From assembly GCA_963696505.1 (NCBI GenBank), contig CAVOKN010000029.1, forward strand, positions 1 to 64,000: DNA of 64,000 nt, read 5' to 3'. Origin of the DNA: CAVOKN01 sp963696505. GTDB lineage: Bacteria; Pseudomonadota; Gammaproteobacteria; Burkholderiales; Rhodocyclaceae. The notes under the pieces are model-generated. The model saw nothing but the letters and a program-made list of their open reading frames with translations, ran no database searches and was not told where the DNA came from. Positions 52,201 through 60,198 of the stretch are shown here, one piece after another; the stretch's first letter is position 1; the number at the start of each line of letters is the position of its first letter. The position numbers were made by a program, and so were the translations under genes.

Positions 52201-54622
52201 GCGGTGTGGGGGTCTCGGCAGCCGCGGGTGCAGCTGCCGGAATGGCCTCTGTACCGGACTTGAGCGCCTCGGCCCGAGCAATCAGCCCGCCGGCCTCCAT
52301 GTGGGTGCTGCCGCCCGCTTCCAGTTGCGTTACCCAGGCATCGAGCAGGCGGTGGGCGTCGGCGATGAGGTCGTGCAGCGCTGGCGTGGCGTCCTGCTCC
52401 AGACGCAGCCACTGGTTCATCACCTGCTCCACCGCCCAGGCGGCCTCGCCGAGCTCCTTCAGCCCAACCATGCGGCCGCTGCCCTTGAGGGTGTGGAAAC
52501 CGCGACGGATGACGGTGAGGATCTCCCGGTCCTGCGGATCGTTGCGGGAGCCCCCGAGGTTGGCATCGATGGTTGCCAGCACCTCCCGTGCTTCCTCCAG
52601 AAAGATGGCAAGCAGTTCGCCGTCCACCGCCTCCTCGGCGAGCGGAGCCGCGGCCGGCGTAACGAGAGCCGACGCCGCAGCCGGCGCAATCTCGGCCACT
52701 GCCCTCTCGACCCGACCGGTATCGGCAGAGCCCGGCTGGGCCAGCGCCGCGAGCGCCTCCCGCGCCTGCTGTTCGAGCCTGGCGTCTGCCACCAGACCGG
52801 CTTCCTGGCGTATCGACTCGAAGGTCTGTTTGAGCTCCTGCCGCAGGCCTTCATCCTGAGGCTGATCGCGCAGCCTTTCGACGAGAACCTGGGCGGATTC
52901 CTTCTTCTGTTCGAGCTCTTCCTCAACCGTGGCAGACTCGGCCGCTTGCCTTACCCGGGAACGCTCCGGGTAGAGAATCGCTTCCAGGTCGGCAGGACCA
53001 TGCTGCAGCGCCTCGACGAAAAAGCCAAGGCCGGAAAGTTTGTGCGCGACCGCCTCGAATTCCGATTGGGTGGGAGCCTGTTCGGTCGCCGCAGCAAAGC
53101 GGGCGATGCTGTCCTCGCATTGGGTGAGCAGCGCCACCGCCCCGTCCTGGCCGAGCATCGTCAGCGCACCCCTGACCTGCTTCAGGGGCCCGACGAGCTG
53201 AGCCAGATCCGCACGGCGTGAGACGTCGCGGAAGTAGCCGTCCAGGGTCTGTTCGATCTGGGAAAGGTTGGTGAGAATCTCCCGCGCCACCTGGGCGAGG
53301 AACAGTTTTTCCTGGGCCTGGCGCGACATTTCGCCCAACAACGGGGCGTCCAGCGGAGGCAGCGATTCCCCGGCCCGCAGTGCATCGAGCCGCCCCGCGA
53401 TGGTGGAAGCCTGGCGCGGGAACTCGCTGTCCATGTGTTCGAAGCCGTCAACGGCGGTCTCTGCGAGCAGCAGCCCGGTGGCCAGTTCCATCGCCACCGA
53501 CTCGCACTGCTGCAGCGGATCCTTGCGCAACCAGCGTGCCATTTCGTGGATCGCGCCGAGCAATCGAGCGACGGACGGCTCCGGCAAGCCCTGGGCGCGG
53601 GCGGCGAGTTGGGCGGTTTGCTCGTCGAACTGCGGCAGGCCAACCGCCGCACCGGCGCAGAACTTGTTCCACGCCTCCTTGGCCTGCTGAATCCCTTCCC
53701 GCAGCGAGAGCACCAGCGGCCTCAGCGCAGCCCTGCCAACCGGGGCGGCGGCGGGAACCATTTCCGCAAGCCCGAACGCCTCCTTTATTTCCGCCACGTG
53801 GGCGCTGCGCGCCGGAGCGACGGCGATGTAATAGAGCAGGTCGCGCAGCAGGCGCTCCGCAACCGTGGCATTGCCATCCACATAGCGACGCATCTGGGTG
53901 TCGATGCGTGCGCACAGCCGCTTCACCGCGACGTCGACGCTGATCGCCTTCTCCGCCAGGACGTCGAGGAAGCCCAGGGTGATCCACCACACCCGGCGCT
54001 CGGCCGGGGTAGCCTGCATGCGCTCGATCGCCGCGACGGCCTGACGCATGTCCGCCAAGCCTGCCACGCCGTCGGCGGAACGTAGCCACTGGAGGAAGCC
54101 CCGTTCGAAATGGGCACGGGCGGCCTTGAGCAGCGGCCGCCACTGATCCGCCGGCGGCAACGCGACGGCCTCGCGCCGAGGGGGCCGCCGCGACAGATCC
54201 GGGAAGAACAGGTCACTCGGTACCACCGGCGGCGCGCCGCGCAGGCGCTGCACCTGCTCGTAGACCGGCAACAGTTTTAGCGGCTGATTCGACGACCCGC
54301 TCACCACCTCGTCCAGGTAGCTGCGCAGCAGGCCGATCGCCTGCTGCCCGAGGTCTAGCAGCGCCGGCGACACCGCCACACTACCGCGCTCGGCATCGGC
54401 CAGCAGGCCCTCTACCGCCTCCGATAGCTGCGTAGTGCCATCCAGACCGACGATGGACAACGCACCGTGGGCCTGGTGCAGGTGGCTTTGGGCATACTTG
54501 ACCTGGGCGGCCTCGCCGGCTCCGAACTGCTTGAGGGCGTCCGCTGCCCGGCCCAGTGCCAGGTCGATTTCACCCTTGACCCAGATCAGGGGGCCGAGAT
54601 CGAATTCATTGACGGCACTCAT
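49271..54622 (-). CDS. chpA: ChpA/PilL-type multi-Hpt hybrid histidine kinase
   Basis: A 1783-residue CheA-like kinase of the twitching chemosensory system. There are several Hpt domains: HTLKGSGRMVG (about 720), AAHTLAGIAGTVG (about 895) and HTLKGSARMAGA (about 1095) have the phospho-histidine, and a weaker one near residue 50 has SHLHQAHGALSIVG. Then come the dimerisation region, ATPase domain (LEHLLRNSISHGLEDRDQR; DDGRGLDLDRI; EIAGRGVGMDVV), CheW-like domain and a C-terminal receiver (VMVVDDSLTVRK, MLVDIEMPRMDGFD, YLGKPYQ). It receives signals from PilJ via PilI and phosphorylates PilG and PilH. End of the pilGHIJ-chpA cluster. Acidic/Ala/Pro linkers separate modules. Confidence 0.92.
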   Translation of the reverse strand: MSAVNEFDLGPLIWVKGEIDLALGRAADALKQFGAGEAAQVKYAQSHLHQAHGALSIVGLDGTTQLSEAVEGLLADAERGSVAVSPALLDLGQQAIGLLRSYLDEVVSGSSNQPLKLLPVYEQVQRLRGAPPVVPSDLFFPDLSRRPPRREAVALPPADQWRPLLKAARAHFERGFLQWLRSADGVAGLADMRQAVAAIERMQATPAERRVWWITLGFLDVLAEKAISVDVAVKRLCARIDTQMRRYVDGNATVAERLLRDLLYYIAVAPARSAHVAEIKEAFGLAEMVPAAAPVGRAALRPLVLSLREGIQQAKEAWNKFCAGAAVGLPQFDEQTAQLAARAQGLPEPSVARLLGAIHEMARWLRKDPLQQCESVAMELATGLLLAETAVDGFEHMDSEFPRQASTIAGRLDALRAGESLPPLDAPLLGEMSRQAQEKLFLAQVAREILTNLSQIEQTLDGYFRDVSRRADLAQLVGPLKQVRGALTMLGQDGAVALLTQCEDSIARFAAATEQAPTQSEFEAVAHKLSGLGFFVEALQHGPADLEAILYPERSRVRQAAESATVEEELEQKKESAQVLVERLRDQPQDEGLRQELKQTFESIRQEAGLVADARLEQQAREALAALAQPGSADTGRVERAVAEIAPAAASALVTPAAAPLAEEAVDGELLAIFLEEAREVLATIDANLGGSRNDPQDREILTVIRRGFHTLKGSGRMVGLKELGEAAWAVEQVMNQWLRLEQDATPALHDLIADAHRLLDAWVTQLEAGGSTHMEAGGLIARAEALKSGTEAIPAAAPAAAETPTPLAPIEVEAPSAFEVPALAAEQAAPQPAAPQAPAEEQIQIGELVLSRALYDMFLGEARQHLATLRHELARMHLNSSLQPSAETIRAAHTLAGIAGTVGLQPVHDLGRCLEHALARLAGIGCAPDADQSEVLNSAATVLEGMVKAVADRRRPVPLPDLFDWLDAIAPGARPLGATHPVAEILSLEEEEEEVAEEEAVAQALAEHPQPPAPIHVVAPPAPALPPAEQPVPEERRKLRLPDDIDPQLLPIFLDESADLMSEITVALGRWRGSPQDGEAPLALARLLHTLKGSARMAGAMAIGELVHSLENRVQQSFENASADTPFFDECDQSLDRASSLLDQLRQVPVAEEPVAQVEGIVPPAAQPVAEEEEQAARATLRVRADLVDRFVNEAGEISIARSRIDGEMRTLRASLLDLTENVIRLRNQLREVEIQAESQMQSRMALAEAQQADFDPLEMDRFTRLQEVTRMMAESVNDLSTVQQNLLRNLDGADSALTGQGRLTRDLQQALMNVRMVPFASIADRLHRIVRQTAKELNRKANLDIRGGQVELDRSVLEKMTGPLEHLLRNSISHGLEDRDQRLALGKPEIGGVALSVSQEGNEIAIELADDGRGLDLDRIRSRAEQAGLLAPDEVPSEAKLVDLIFRPGFSTAAELSEIAGRGVGMDVVKSSVYSLGGRIEVTNQPGKGVRFRILLPQSLVVMQALLTKVAGRTYAIPSAMVEQVLELKPDAMEKTRAAGEAEWMGNKYPFRYLARLLGDLGTQPPVARYSWVILTRAGGKRVATQVDGLRGNQEIVIKKTGPQLAHVIGVAGATVLADGEVSLILNPVALLDGEPASVPGAAAPARPAAAAIAKRQATVMVVDDSLTVRKITGRLLEREGFHVVTAKDGVDALEQLLDLVPDVMLVDIEMPRMDGFDLSRNVRGDARLKGVPIIMITSRLADKHRSYAREIGVNHYLGKPYQEDELLALIRSYTEAAVAA

Positions 54623-54734
54623 GGCGACTCGCAGTGATCAGGTTGGGATCGGCCGGCTCGGCACCGATTCGGTTTCAGGCGCCCGCACCGGCCAATGCCG
54701 GGTGGGGATCCGCGGCTTCGACAGCATCGGCTGC

Positions 54735-56891
54735 TCAGACCTTGAATCCGGACACCGAGCCCTTCAGTTCCACCGCCAGCTCGGCCAACTGCCCGATCGA
54801 AACGGCGGTTTCCTTGGTTCCGGCAGTCGTCTGCTGGGTGACCCGCAGGATGCTCTTCATGGTGTCGGCCACCTGGGCAGCCTGGACGGACTGCTTCTCC
54901 GTCTGGGTCGAGATCTGCTCGATCAGGCGGGCGAGGTTGCTCGACACCGACGAGATCTCCGACAGCGCCTGGCCGGCAGCATCGGACAGCCGGGCCCCGT
55001 CCACCACGCCGCGGGTGCTGCGCTCCATCGCCGACACGGCATCCTGCGTGTCCGCCTGAATCGTCTTGACGATGGCGGCGATCTGCTTGGTCGCCTCACC
55101 GGAGCGTTCCGCCAGTCGCTGGACCTCTTCCGCCACCACCGTGAAGCCGCGGCCCGCCTCGCCTGCCGACGCCGCCTGAATCGCGGCGTTGAGCGCCAGG
55201 ACGTTGGTCTGTTCGGTGATGTCCGAGATCAGTTCGACGATCTCGCCGATCTCCTGCGACGACTCGCCCAGTCGCTTGATCCGCTTGGAAGTCTCCTGGA
55301 TCTGCTCGCGGATCTCGTTCATGCCCTTGATCGAGTTTTCCACCGCATCGGCGCCCTTGCGGGCAGACGTCAGCGAGGCTCGCGCCACATGGGCCGATTC
55401 GACCGCGCTGCGGGAAACCTGGTTCATCTGCTGCGCCATCGCCAGAGCAGCGGAACCCGCCTCCTGGATCTCGCGCGCCTGGCGTTCGGTGGCGGCAAGG
55501 AGGTCGCCCGACGTGCTTCGTGCCGACTCGGTCGCCGACGTCACCCGCGTGGCCGCCTCGTTGATGCGCTTGACCAGCACGGACAGCTCCTCGATGGTGT
55601 AATTCACCGAGTCGGCAATCGCGCCGGTGACGTCTTCGGTCACGGTAGCACGCACCGTCAGGTCGCCGTCGGCCAGATCTCCCATCTCGTTCATCAGCCG
55701 CAGAATCGCCTGCTGCTGGCTGTTCTTGTCCTGCTCGGCGCTGCGGCGCTGGGCATCGGCATCCACCGCACTGCGCCGCGTGCCGTCGTTGTAAAGCTTG
55801 AGCAGCAGCGCCAGGGTTACCAGCGCCAGGCTGCCGAACAGCGCGATCAAGGCAGTCGGCACCGCCCGCGCCGACAGCACTTCGGCATAGCCCGCAGCAA
55901 CCTTGTCGGTAGCGTCCAGCAGGGCGGTGCTGTCGCTGAAGATGCGGCTGCCGGCCTGCTTGGCCTGAACCAACCGCTGAAGGTTGGCGAGAATGCTGGT
56001 GATCGCCTCGCGGTACTGGTTGAACGCGCCCTCCAGTTCTGCGAGCCGCTCGCGCGTTTCCGGATCGCTGGCGGGACGGATCACGTCGCTGCCTTTGGCC
56101 AGCGCCTGAAGCGTGTCGCGAAAGACGTTGGTGTCCTTGCCCAGCAGAAACGCCACTTCGGGATCGAGCGAACTCCCGACCATCAGACTGTTGGCATTCT
56201 TGGCAAGGCGTTGCGTGAGCATCACCAACTGGTTTGCCGCCACGATCTCCCGCGCCGGTGCCGCCGATTGCAGCTTGAGCGCGCTGACCTGCTCCGTCAG
56301 CTCGAGCAGTTGGGGGTTGCGCGCATTGATCGCGTTCACGGAACTGCCCAGTGCCACCAGATTCTTCTCCTGCTCCAGCAGGGTCGCCGCATTCTTGTTG
56401 GTTTTCTCCCATTCCGCCGCCAGCGCCTGGAGATCGGGCTGAACCGCGTCGGGGCTCGCCGGGACCGATACGCCATCGATATCGCCGCCCTGCATCAGCC
56501 GGTCGAGTAGAGAAGCGAAGGCGTCGCGGCTCTCGCGCAATTCCTTGAAGGCCGGCGCATTGCCCTGAAGCGTGAGTTGCGCCGACTTGGCCAGGCGCTG
56601 GGAAAGCATGCGCATCTGGCCGATGGCGGAAACGTAGGCAGTTCCCTGGGTTCCGATACGGTTCTCGCGTATCGACAGCCCTGCCGCGACGAGCAGAAAC
56701 ACGCCGAACAACGCCGCCAGGATGCGCAGTTGCTGGTTCAGCGGCATGCCGCCCAGCACGGGCAGCGCGCCAAGGGCTGCGCTGCGCGGCATGGCCGGCG
56801 AATCACCCTGCGCGCTATCCAAAATGGTGGTATCGGCCGCTCCGCCCCGCCTGCCCACCAGGCGTCCGATGTCGAGAAGTTTGAATGCCAT
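54735..56891 (-). CDS. pilJ: PilJ, methyl-accepting chemotaxis protein of the Pil-Chp system
   Basis: A 718-residue transducer. Helix 1 (about 49-67, LRILAALFGVFLLVAAGLSI) and helix 2 (about 340-362) flank a periplasmic helical sensor with two PilJ (type IV pili methyl-accepting) repeats: AYVSAIGQMRMLSQRLAKSA and AANQLVMLTQRLAKNANSL. HAMP-like and coiled-coil segments lead to the signalling hairpin DITEQTNVLALNAAIQAASA with the invariant tip (GRGFTVVAEEVQRLAERS). It senses surface contact or pilus tension and activates ChpA. Confidence 0.92.
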   Translation of the reverse strand: MAFKLLDIGRLVGRRGGAADTTILDSAQGDSPAMPRSAALGALPVLGGMPLNQQLRILAALFGVFLLVAAGLSIRENRIGTQGTAYVSAIGQMRMLSQRLAKSAQLTLQGNAPAFKELRESRDAFASLLDRLMQGGDIDGVSVPASPDAVQPDLQALAAEWEKTNKNAATLLEQEKNLVALGSSVNAINARNPQLLELTEQVSALKLQSAAPAREIVAANQLVMLTQRLAKNANSLMVGSSLDPEVAFLLGKDTNVFRDTLQALAKGSDVIRPASDPETRERLAELEGAFNQYREAITSILANLQRLVQAKQAGSRIFSDSTALLDATDKVAAGYAEVLSARAVPTALIALFGSLALVTLALLLKLYNDGTRRSAVDADAQRRSAEQDKNSQQQAILRLMNEMGDLADGDLTVRATVTEDVTGAIADSVNYTIEELSVLVKRINEAATRVTSATESARSTSGDLLAATERQAREIQEAGSAALAMAQQMNQVSRSAVESAHVARASLTSARKGADAVENSIKGMNEIREQIQETSKRIKRLGESSQEIGEIVELISDITEQTNVLALNAAIQAASAGEAGRGFTVVAEEVQRLAERSGEATKQIAAIVKTIQADTQDAVSAMERSTRGVVDGARLSDAAGQALSEISSVSSNLARLIEQISTQTEKQSVQAAQVADTMKSILRVTQQTTAGTKETAVSIGQLAELAVELKGSVSGFKV

Positions 56892-56941
56892 TGTTTGTTC
56901 TCTCCCGAACCGTTCTCAGACTTTCGACATGGCACCTGCCA

Positions 56942-57454
56942 TCATGCCCCGACTTCCATGAAAGCCGGGTCGGTGAACAGCTCCTTGATCAGCAGCTTTT
57001 TCCAGTTCTGTCCCTGATTGTCGGTGTAATGTGCACCGACCCAGGATCGGGCGTCGGATTGCTCCGACCGCGCTTCCAGTTGGTCCAGGTTGCGCAGGCC
57101 CAAGGTCCGGCTCACCAGCAGCGCACTGGAGAAGCCGAAGCGGCTGTTGGCCAGGACCAGACGGGAGTCGGCGGTGACCGGCGTCGCGTCGAGACCCTGG
57201 TAGGCCGAGAAATCCACCACGGTAAACAAGGTGCCGCGAATGTTGGCCAAGCCGCGAAACCAAGGCTTGGTCAATGGAACGGGGGTCAACTGCGGCAGGG
57301 GAACGATCTCGCCCGTTTCCGGTAGTTCGAGCAACCAGTGACCCCGACCGCCGAGAATCCCGAGCAGCGCCCGCGGTGCCTCGCCCCGCTGGGCGCTGGT
57401 CAGCCGCTCGACCAGCGCCTGCTGGAACTCGCGCAGGCTGATGCGTTTGGCCAT
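56942..57454 (-). CDS. pilI: PilI, CheW-like adaptor
   Basis: A 170-residue single CheW domain (LPQLTPVPLTKPWFRGLANI, RGTLFTVVDFSAYQGL, SALLVSRTLGLRNLDQLE). It links PilJ to ChpA. Start MAKRISLREFQQALVERL at ATG 57454. Fifty bases upstream of pilJ and 17 downstream of pilH, in a single-direction cluster. Confidence 0.9.
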   Translation of the reverse strand: MAKRISLREFQQALVERLTSAQRGEAPRALLGILGGRGHWLLELPETGEIVPLPQLTPVPLTKPWFRGLANIRGTLFTVVDFSAYQGLDATPVTADSRLVLANSRFGFSSALLVSRTLGLRNLDQLEARSEQSDARSWVGAHYTDNQGQNWKKLLIKELFTDPAFMEVGA

Positions 57455-57471
57455 GATTGGCTCGCCCTGCG

Positions 57472-57837
57472 CTAACCCAGCGCGCTGATCTTGCCGAGGA
57501 GGGCCGTCGGGTCGATGGGCTTGGTCAGATAGTCCTGCGCGCCCTGCCGCATGCCCCAGATCTTGTCGGTTTCCTGATCCTTGCTGGTGCACATGATGAC
57601 GGGAATACGCCGCGTGGTCTCGTCGCGGGTCAGGGTGCGGGTGGCCTGAAAGCCGTTGATGCCGGGCATCACCACGTCCATCAGGATCAGGTCGGGCATC
57701 TCGGCCTTGGCCTTGGTAATCGCCTCCTCACCCGATTCCGCGGTGATGACCATGTAGCCGCTGCGCACCAGCAACTCGCCGAGGACGTGACGCTCTGTGG
57801 GCGAGTCGTCCACTACGAGTATCTTCTTGACGGGCAT
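57472..57837 (-). CDS. pilH: PilH, single-domain response regulator
   Basis: A 121-residue CheY-like receiver with acid pair VVDDSPTERH, phosphoacceptor in LILMDVVMPGINGFQATR, Thr/Ser switch VIMCTSKDQETD and lysine YLTKPIDP. PilH favours pilus retraction or acts as phosphate sink. The C-x-S after Met in CTSK and WGMRQGAQDY match the PilH subgroup. 17 bases after pilG. Confidence 0.9.
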   Translation of the reverse strand: MPVKKILVVDDSPTERHVLGELLVRSGYMVITAESGEEAITKAKAEMPDLILMDVVMPGINGFQATRTLTRDETTRRIPVIMCTSKDQETDKIWGMRQGAQDYLTKPIDPTALLGKISALG

Positions 57838-57854
57838 CGTGGGATCCTCCCTGC

Positions 57855-58253
57855 CTATTTCGCTGCCTGAACGGCGTGGGCAGCCACTGCCTTTAGCAGG
57901 CTGTCCTTCGTGAAAGGCTTGGTGAGGTACTCGTCGGACCCGACCATGCGCCCCCGAGCGCGATCGAACAGGCCATCCTTGGAAGAGAGCATCACCACCG
58001 GGGTGGCGCCGAAGCGCGCGTTCTTCTTGATCAGCGCGCAGGTCTGGTAGCCGTCCAGACGCGGCATCATGATGTCGACGAAGATGATGTCGGGGTGGTG
58101 GTCGGCGATCTTGGCCAGCGCATCGAAGCCGTCCTCCGCCAGCACCACTTGGCATCCGGCTTGGGACAGAAAGATCTCGGCGCTGCGACGGATGGTGTTG
58201 CTGTCGTCAATCACCATCACCTTGACGCCGTTCAGGCTGACTGGGTCCGCCAC
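57855..58253 (-). CDS. pilG: PilG, single-domain response regulator
   Basis: A 132-residue CheY-like receiver: VMVIDDSNTIRRSAEIFL, IIFVDIMMPRLDGYQTCALI, VVMLSSKDGLFDRARGRMVG and YLTKPFTKDSLL. PilG promotes pilus extension and cAMP signalling in Pseudomonas. First gene of pilG-pilH-pilI-pilJ-chpA; the 138-base gap to rubredoxin should hold the promoter. Confidence 0.92.
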   Translation of the reverse strand: MADPVSLNGVKVMVIDDSNTIRRSAEIFLSQAGCQVVLAEDGFDALAKIADHHPDIIFVDIMMPRLDGYQTCALIKKNARFGATPVVMLSSKDGLFDRARGRMVGSDEYLTKPFTKDSLLKAVAAHAVQAAK

Positions 58254-58391
58254 ACTTGCCTCCTCCCTGACCTCGCCGATACGGGCTCAGACCCGTCCGG
58301 CCAAGGGCGGCCGCCAATATACCGCAAACCCTGTCGTCACCGTGAGCAGGAAAACCCCCGGAAAAACGTCGTATTTCCTGCGATCGGTGCG

Positions 58392-58580
58392 TCAGACTTG
58401 CACCACCTCGAAGTCTTCCTTGCGCGCGCCGCAGTCGGGGCAGGTCCAATTGGGCGGAATGTCCTCCCAGCGGGTGCCGGGGGCGATGCCCTCGGCGGGA
58501 ATGCCGGTCGCTTCGTCGTAGATGAAGCCGCAGATCAGGCACATGTAGGTCTTGTACTGGGTATCGATGCTGACGGCCAT
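58392..58580 (-). CDS. Rubredoxin
   Basis: A 62-residue one-iron electron carrier with both knuckles, YMCLICGFIYDEATG and NWTCPDCGARKEDFEVV. Electron partner unknown; such rubredoxins serve alkane hydroxylase, oxygen/NO reduction or cbb3 assembly. It lies upstream of pilG in the same direction and divergent from thiD, a placement common in betaproteobacteria. Confidence 0.92.
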   Translation of the reverse strand: MAVSIDTQYKTYMCLICGFIYDEATGIPAEGIAPGTRWEDIPPNWTCPDCGARKEDFEVVQV

Positions 58581-58679
58581 TTCGAGTACATGCCGCCCGA
58601 AGAGGGCGGGTGGTGTTTTCAGTTAGAATGCGGCGCATCTTACCGTATCCACCGCGTGCGCGCCGACGCGCGTCGCTCC

Positions 58680-59570
58680 ATGGTCCAGCACGAACTGCTC
58701 CCCCCGATCGTCATGGTTTTCGGCGCCACCGATCCGTCCGGCGGCGCCGGCGTTCAGGCCGACATCATGACCCTGGCAAGCATGGGTTGCCATGCGCTGT
58801 CGGTGGTGACGGCGATCACGGTTCAGGACACCGCCGGGGTGGAGGACATGCTGGCGATCGAATCGGACTGGGTGGCGGACCAGGCGCGCGCGTTGCTGGA
58901 GGACATGCCGGTGGCCGCGTTCAAGGTCGGCATGCTGGGCAGCGTCGAGAACATCGCCGCGGTGGCCGAGATCCTCGCCGATTATCCGGACATACCCCTG
59001 GTGCTCGACCCGGTGCTGGCCACCGGCCGCGGTGACGAACTGGCCAGCGAGGACATGATCTACGCGCTGCGCGAACTGCTGCTGCCCCAGACCACCGTGC
59101 TCACCGCCAACAGCCTCGAAGCGCGCCGCCTTGCACAGGACGACGGCGAAGAGGGCGAATCCGAGGGCAACGAGGCACCGGCGTCGGACGAGGAGGAGTC
59201 GCCCGATCTGATGGAATGCGCCCGCCGTCTGGTCGGTACCGGCGCCGAATACGTGCTCATCACCGGCACCCACGAGAACACCACCAAGGTGATCAACACG
59301 CTCTACGGCGAACGGGGCGCGGTGCGCACCGATTCCTGGGACCGCCTGCCCGGCAGCTACCACGGCTCCGGCTGCACCCTGGCGGGAGCCATTGCCGCCA
59401 ATCTGGCCAATGGGCTGGACGTGGCCGACGCGGTGCGCGACGCCCAGGACTACACCTGGCAGGCCCTGGCGGCGGGTTTCCGCCCCGGCATGGGCCGCTA
59501 CATCCCGGACCGCTTCTTCTGGGCGCGTGAACTCGACGGTGCGGAAGACGATGCGGGGTCAACACAGTAA
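58680..59570 (+). CDS. thiD: Hydroxymethylpyrimidine / phosphomethylpyrimidine kinase
   Basis: A 296-residue ribokinase-fold enzyme of thiamine synthesis. VFGATDPSGGAGVQADIMTL, VLDPVLATGRGDELAS and the catalytic GSGCTLAGAIAANLA are intact. Between them, after LTANSLEARRLAQDD, there is an acidic, low-complexity insertion of about 22 residues (EEGESEGNEAPASDEEES, near 158-178) absent from typical ThiD of about 265-270 residues. thiE starts inside the last 20 bases. Divergent from rubredoxin. Confidence 0.9.
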   Translation: MVQHELLPPIVMVFGATDPSGGAGVQADIMTLASMGCHALSVVTAITVQDTAGVEDMLAIESDWVADQARALLEDMPVAAFKVGMLGSVENIAAVAEILADYPDIPLVLDPVLATGRGDELASEDMIYALRELLLPQTTVLTANSLEARRLAQDDGEEGESEGNEAPASDEEESPDLMECARRLVGTGAEYVLITGTHENTTKVINTLYGERGAVRTDSWDRLPGSYHGSGCTLAGAIAANLANGLDVADAVRDAQDYTWQALAAGFRPGMGRYIPDRFFWARELDGAEDDAGSTQ

Positions 59571-60198
59571 CCTGCGCGGCCTCTACGCCGTCACTCCCGA
59601 CAGCGCCGACACCGCCGGACTTCTGGAGCGCGCAAGTCAGGCGCTGGCGGGCGGCGCACGGATGCTCCAGTACCGCAACAAGTCCGCCGATCCCATGCTG
59701 CGCCGCGCCCAGGCCACCGCGCTGCTCGCGCGCTGCCGCGCGGCGGGCGTGCCGCTGATCATCAACGACGACCTGGCGCTGGCCCTGGAACTGGGAGCCG
59801 ACGGCGTGCATCTGGGCTGCGAGGACACCGGCGTGGCGCTGGCGCGACGCACCCTGGGGCCCAGGGCCATTGTCGGCGCCTCCTGCTATGACGACCTGGA
59901 CCGCGGACGGGCGGCTGTCGCCGAGGGTGCCGACTACGTTGCCTTCGGCACTGCCTACCCCAGCCCGACCAAGCCTGGCGCCGTCCACGCCCCGCTGGCG
60001 CTCTACGGCCAGGCGGCGCGGAAATTCGCCGTGCCCATCGCCGCCATAGGCGGCATCACCGTCGGCAATTCCCTGCCGCTGATTGTCGCCGGCGTTGACC
60101 TGCTGGCGGTGATCACCGACCTGTTCGATGCGCCGGACGTCGCAGCGCGCGCCGCCGCCTACGCGGCGCTGTTCGCAAACCTCGAGGACCTGCCATGA
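59551..60198 (+). CDS. thiE: Thiamine-phosphate synthase
   Basis: A 215-residue TIM barrel joining HMP-PP and thiazole phosphate. LYAVTPDSADTAGLLERASQ, MLQYRNKSAD, LIINDDLALALELGADGVHL and the phosphate-binding AIGGITVGNSLPLI are intact. ATG 59551 lies inside thiD and the stop overlaps hemL by four bases, so thiD-thiE-hemL is one coupled operon. Confidence 0.92.
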   Translation: MRGQHSNLRGLYAVTPDSADTAGLLERASQALAGGARMLQYRNKSADPMLRRAQATALLARCRAAGVPLIINDDLALALELGADGVHLGCEDTGVALARRTLGPRAIVGASCYDDLDRGRAAVAEGADYVAFGTAYPSPTKPGAVHAPLALYGQAARKFAVPIAAIGGITVGNSLPLIVAGVDLLAVITDLFDAPDVAARAAAYAALFANLEDLP

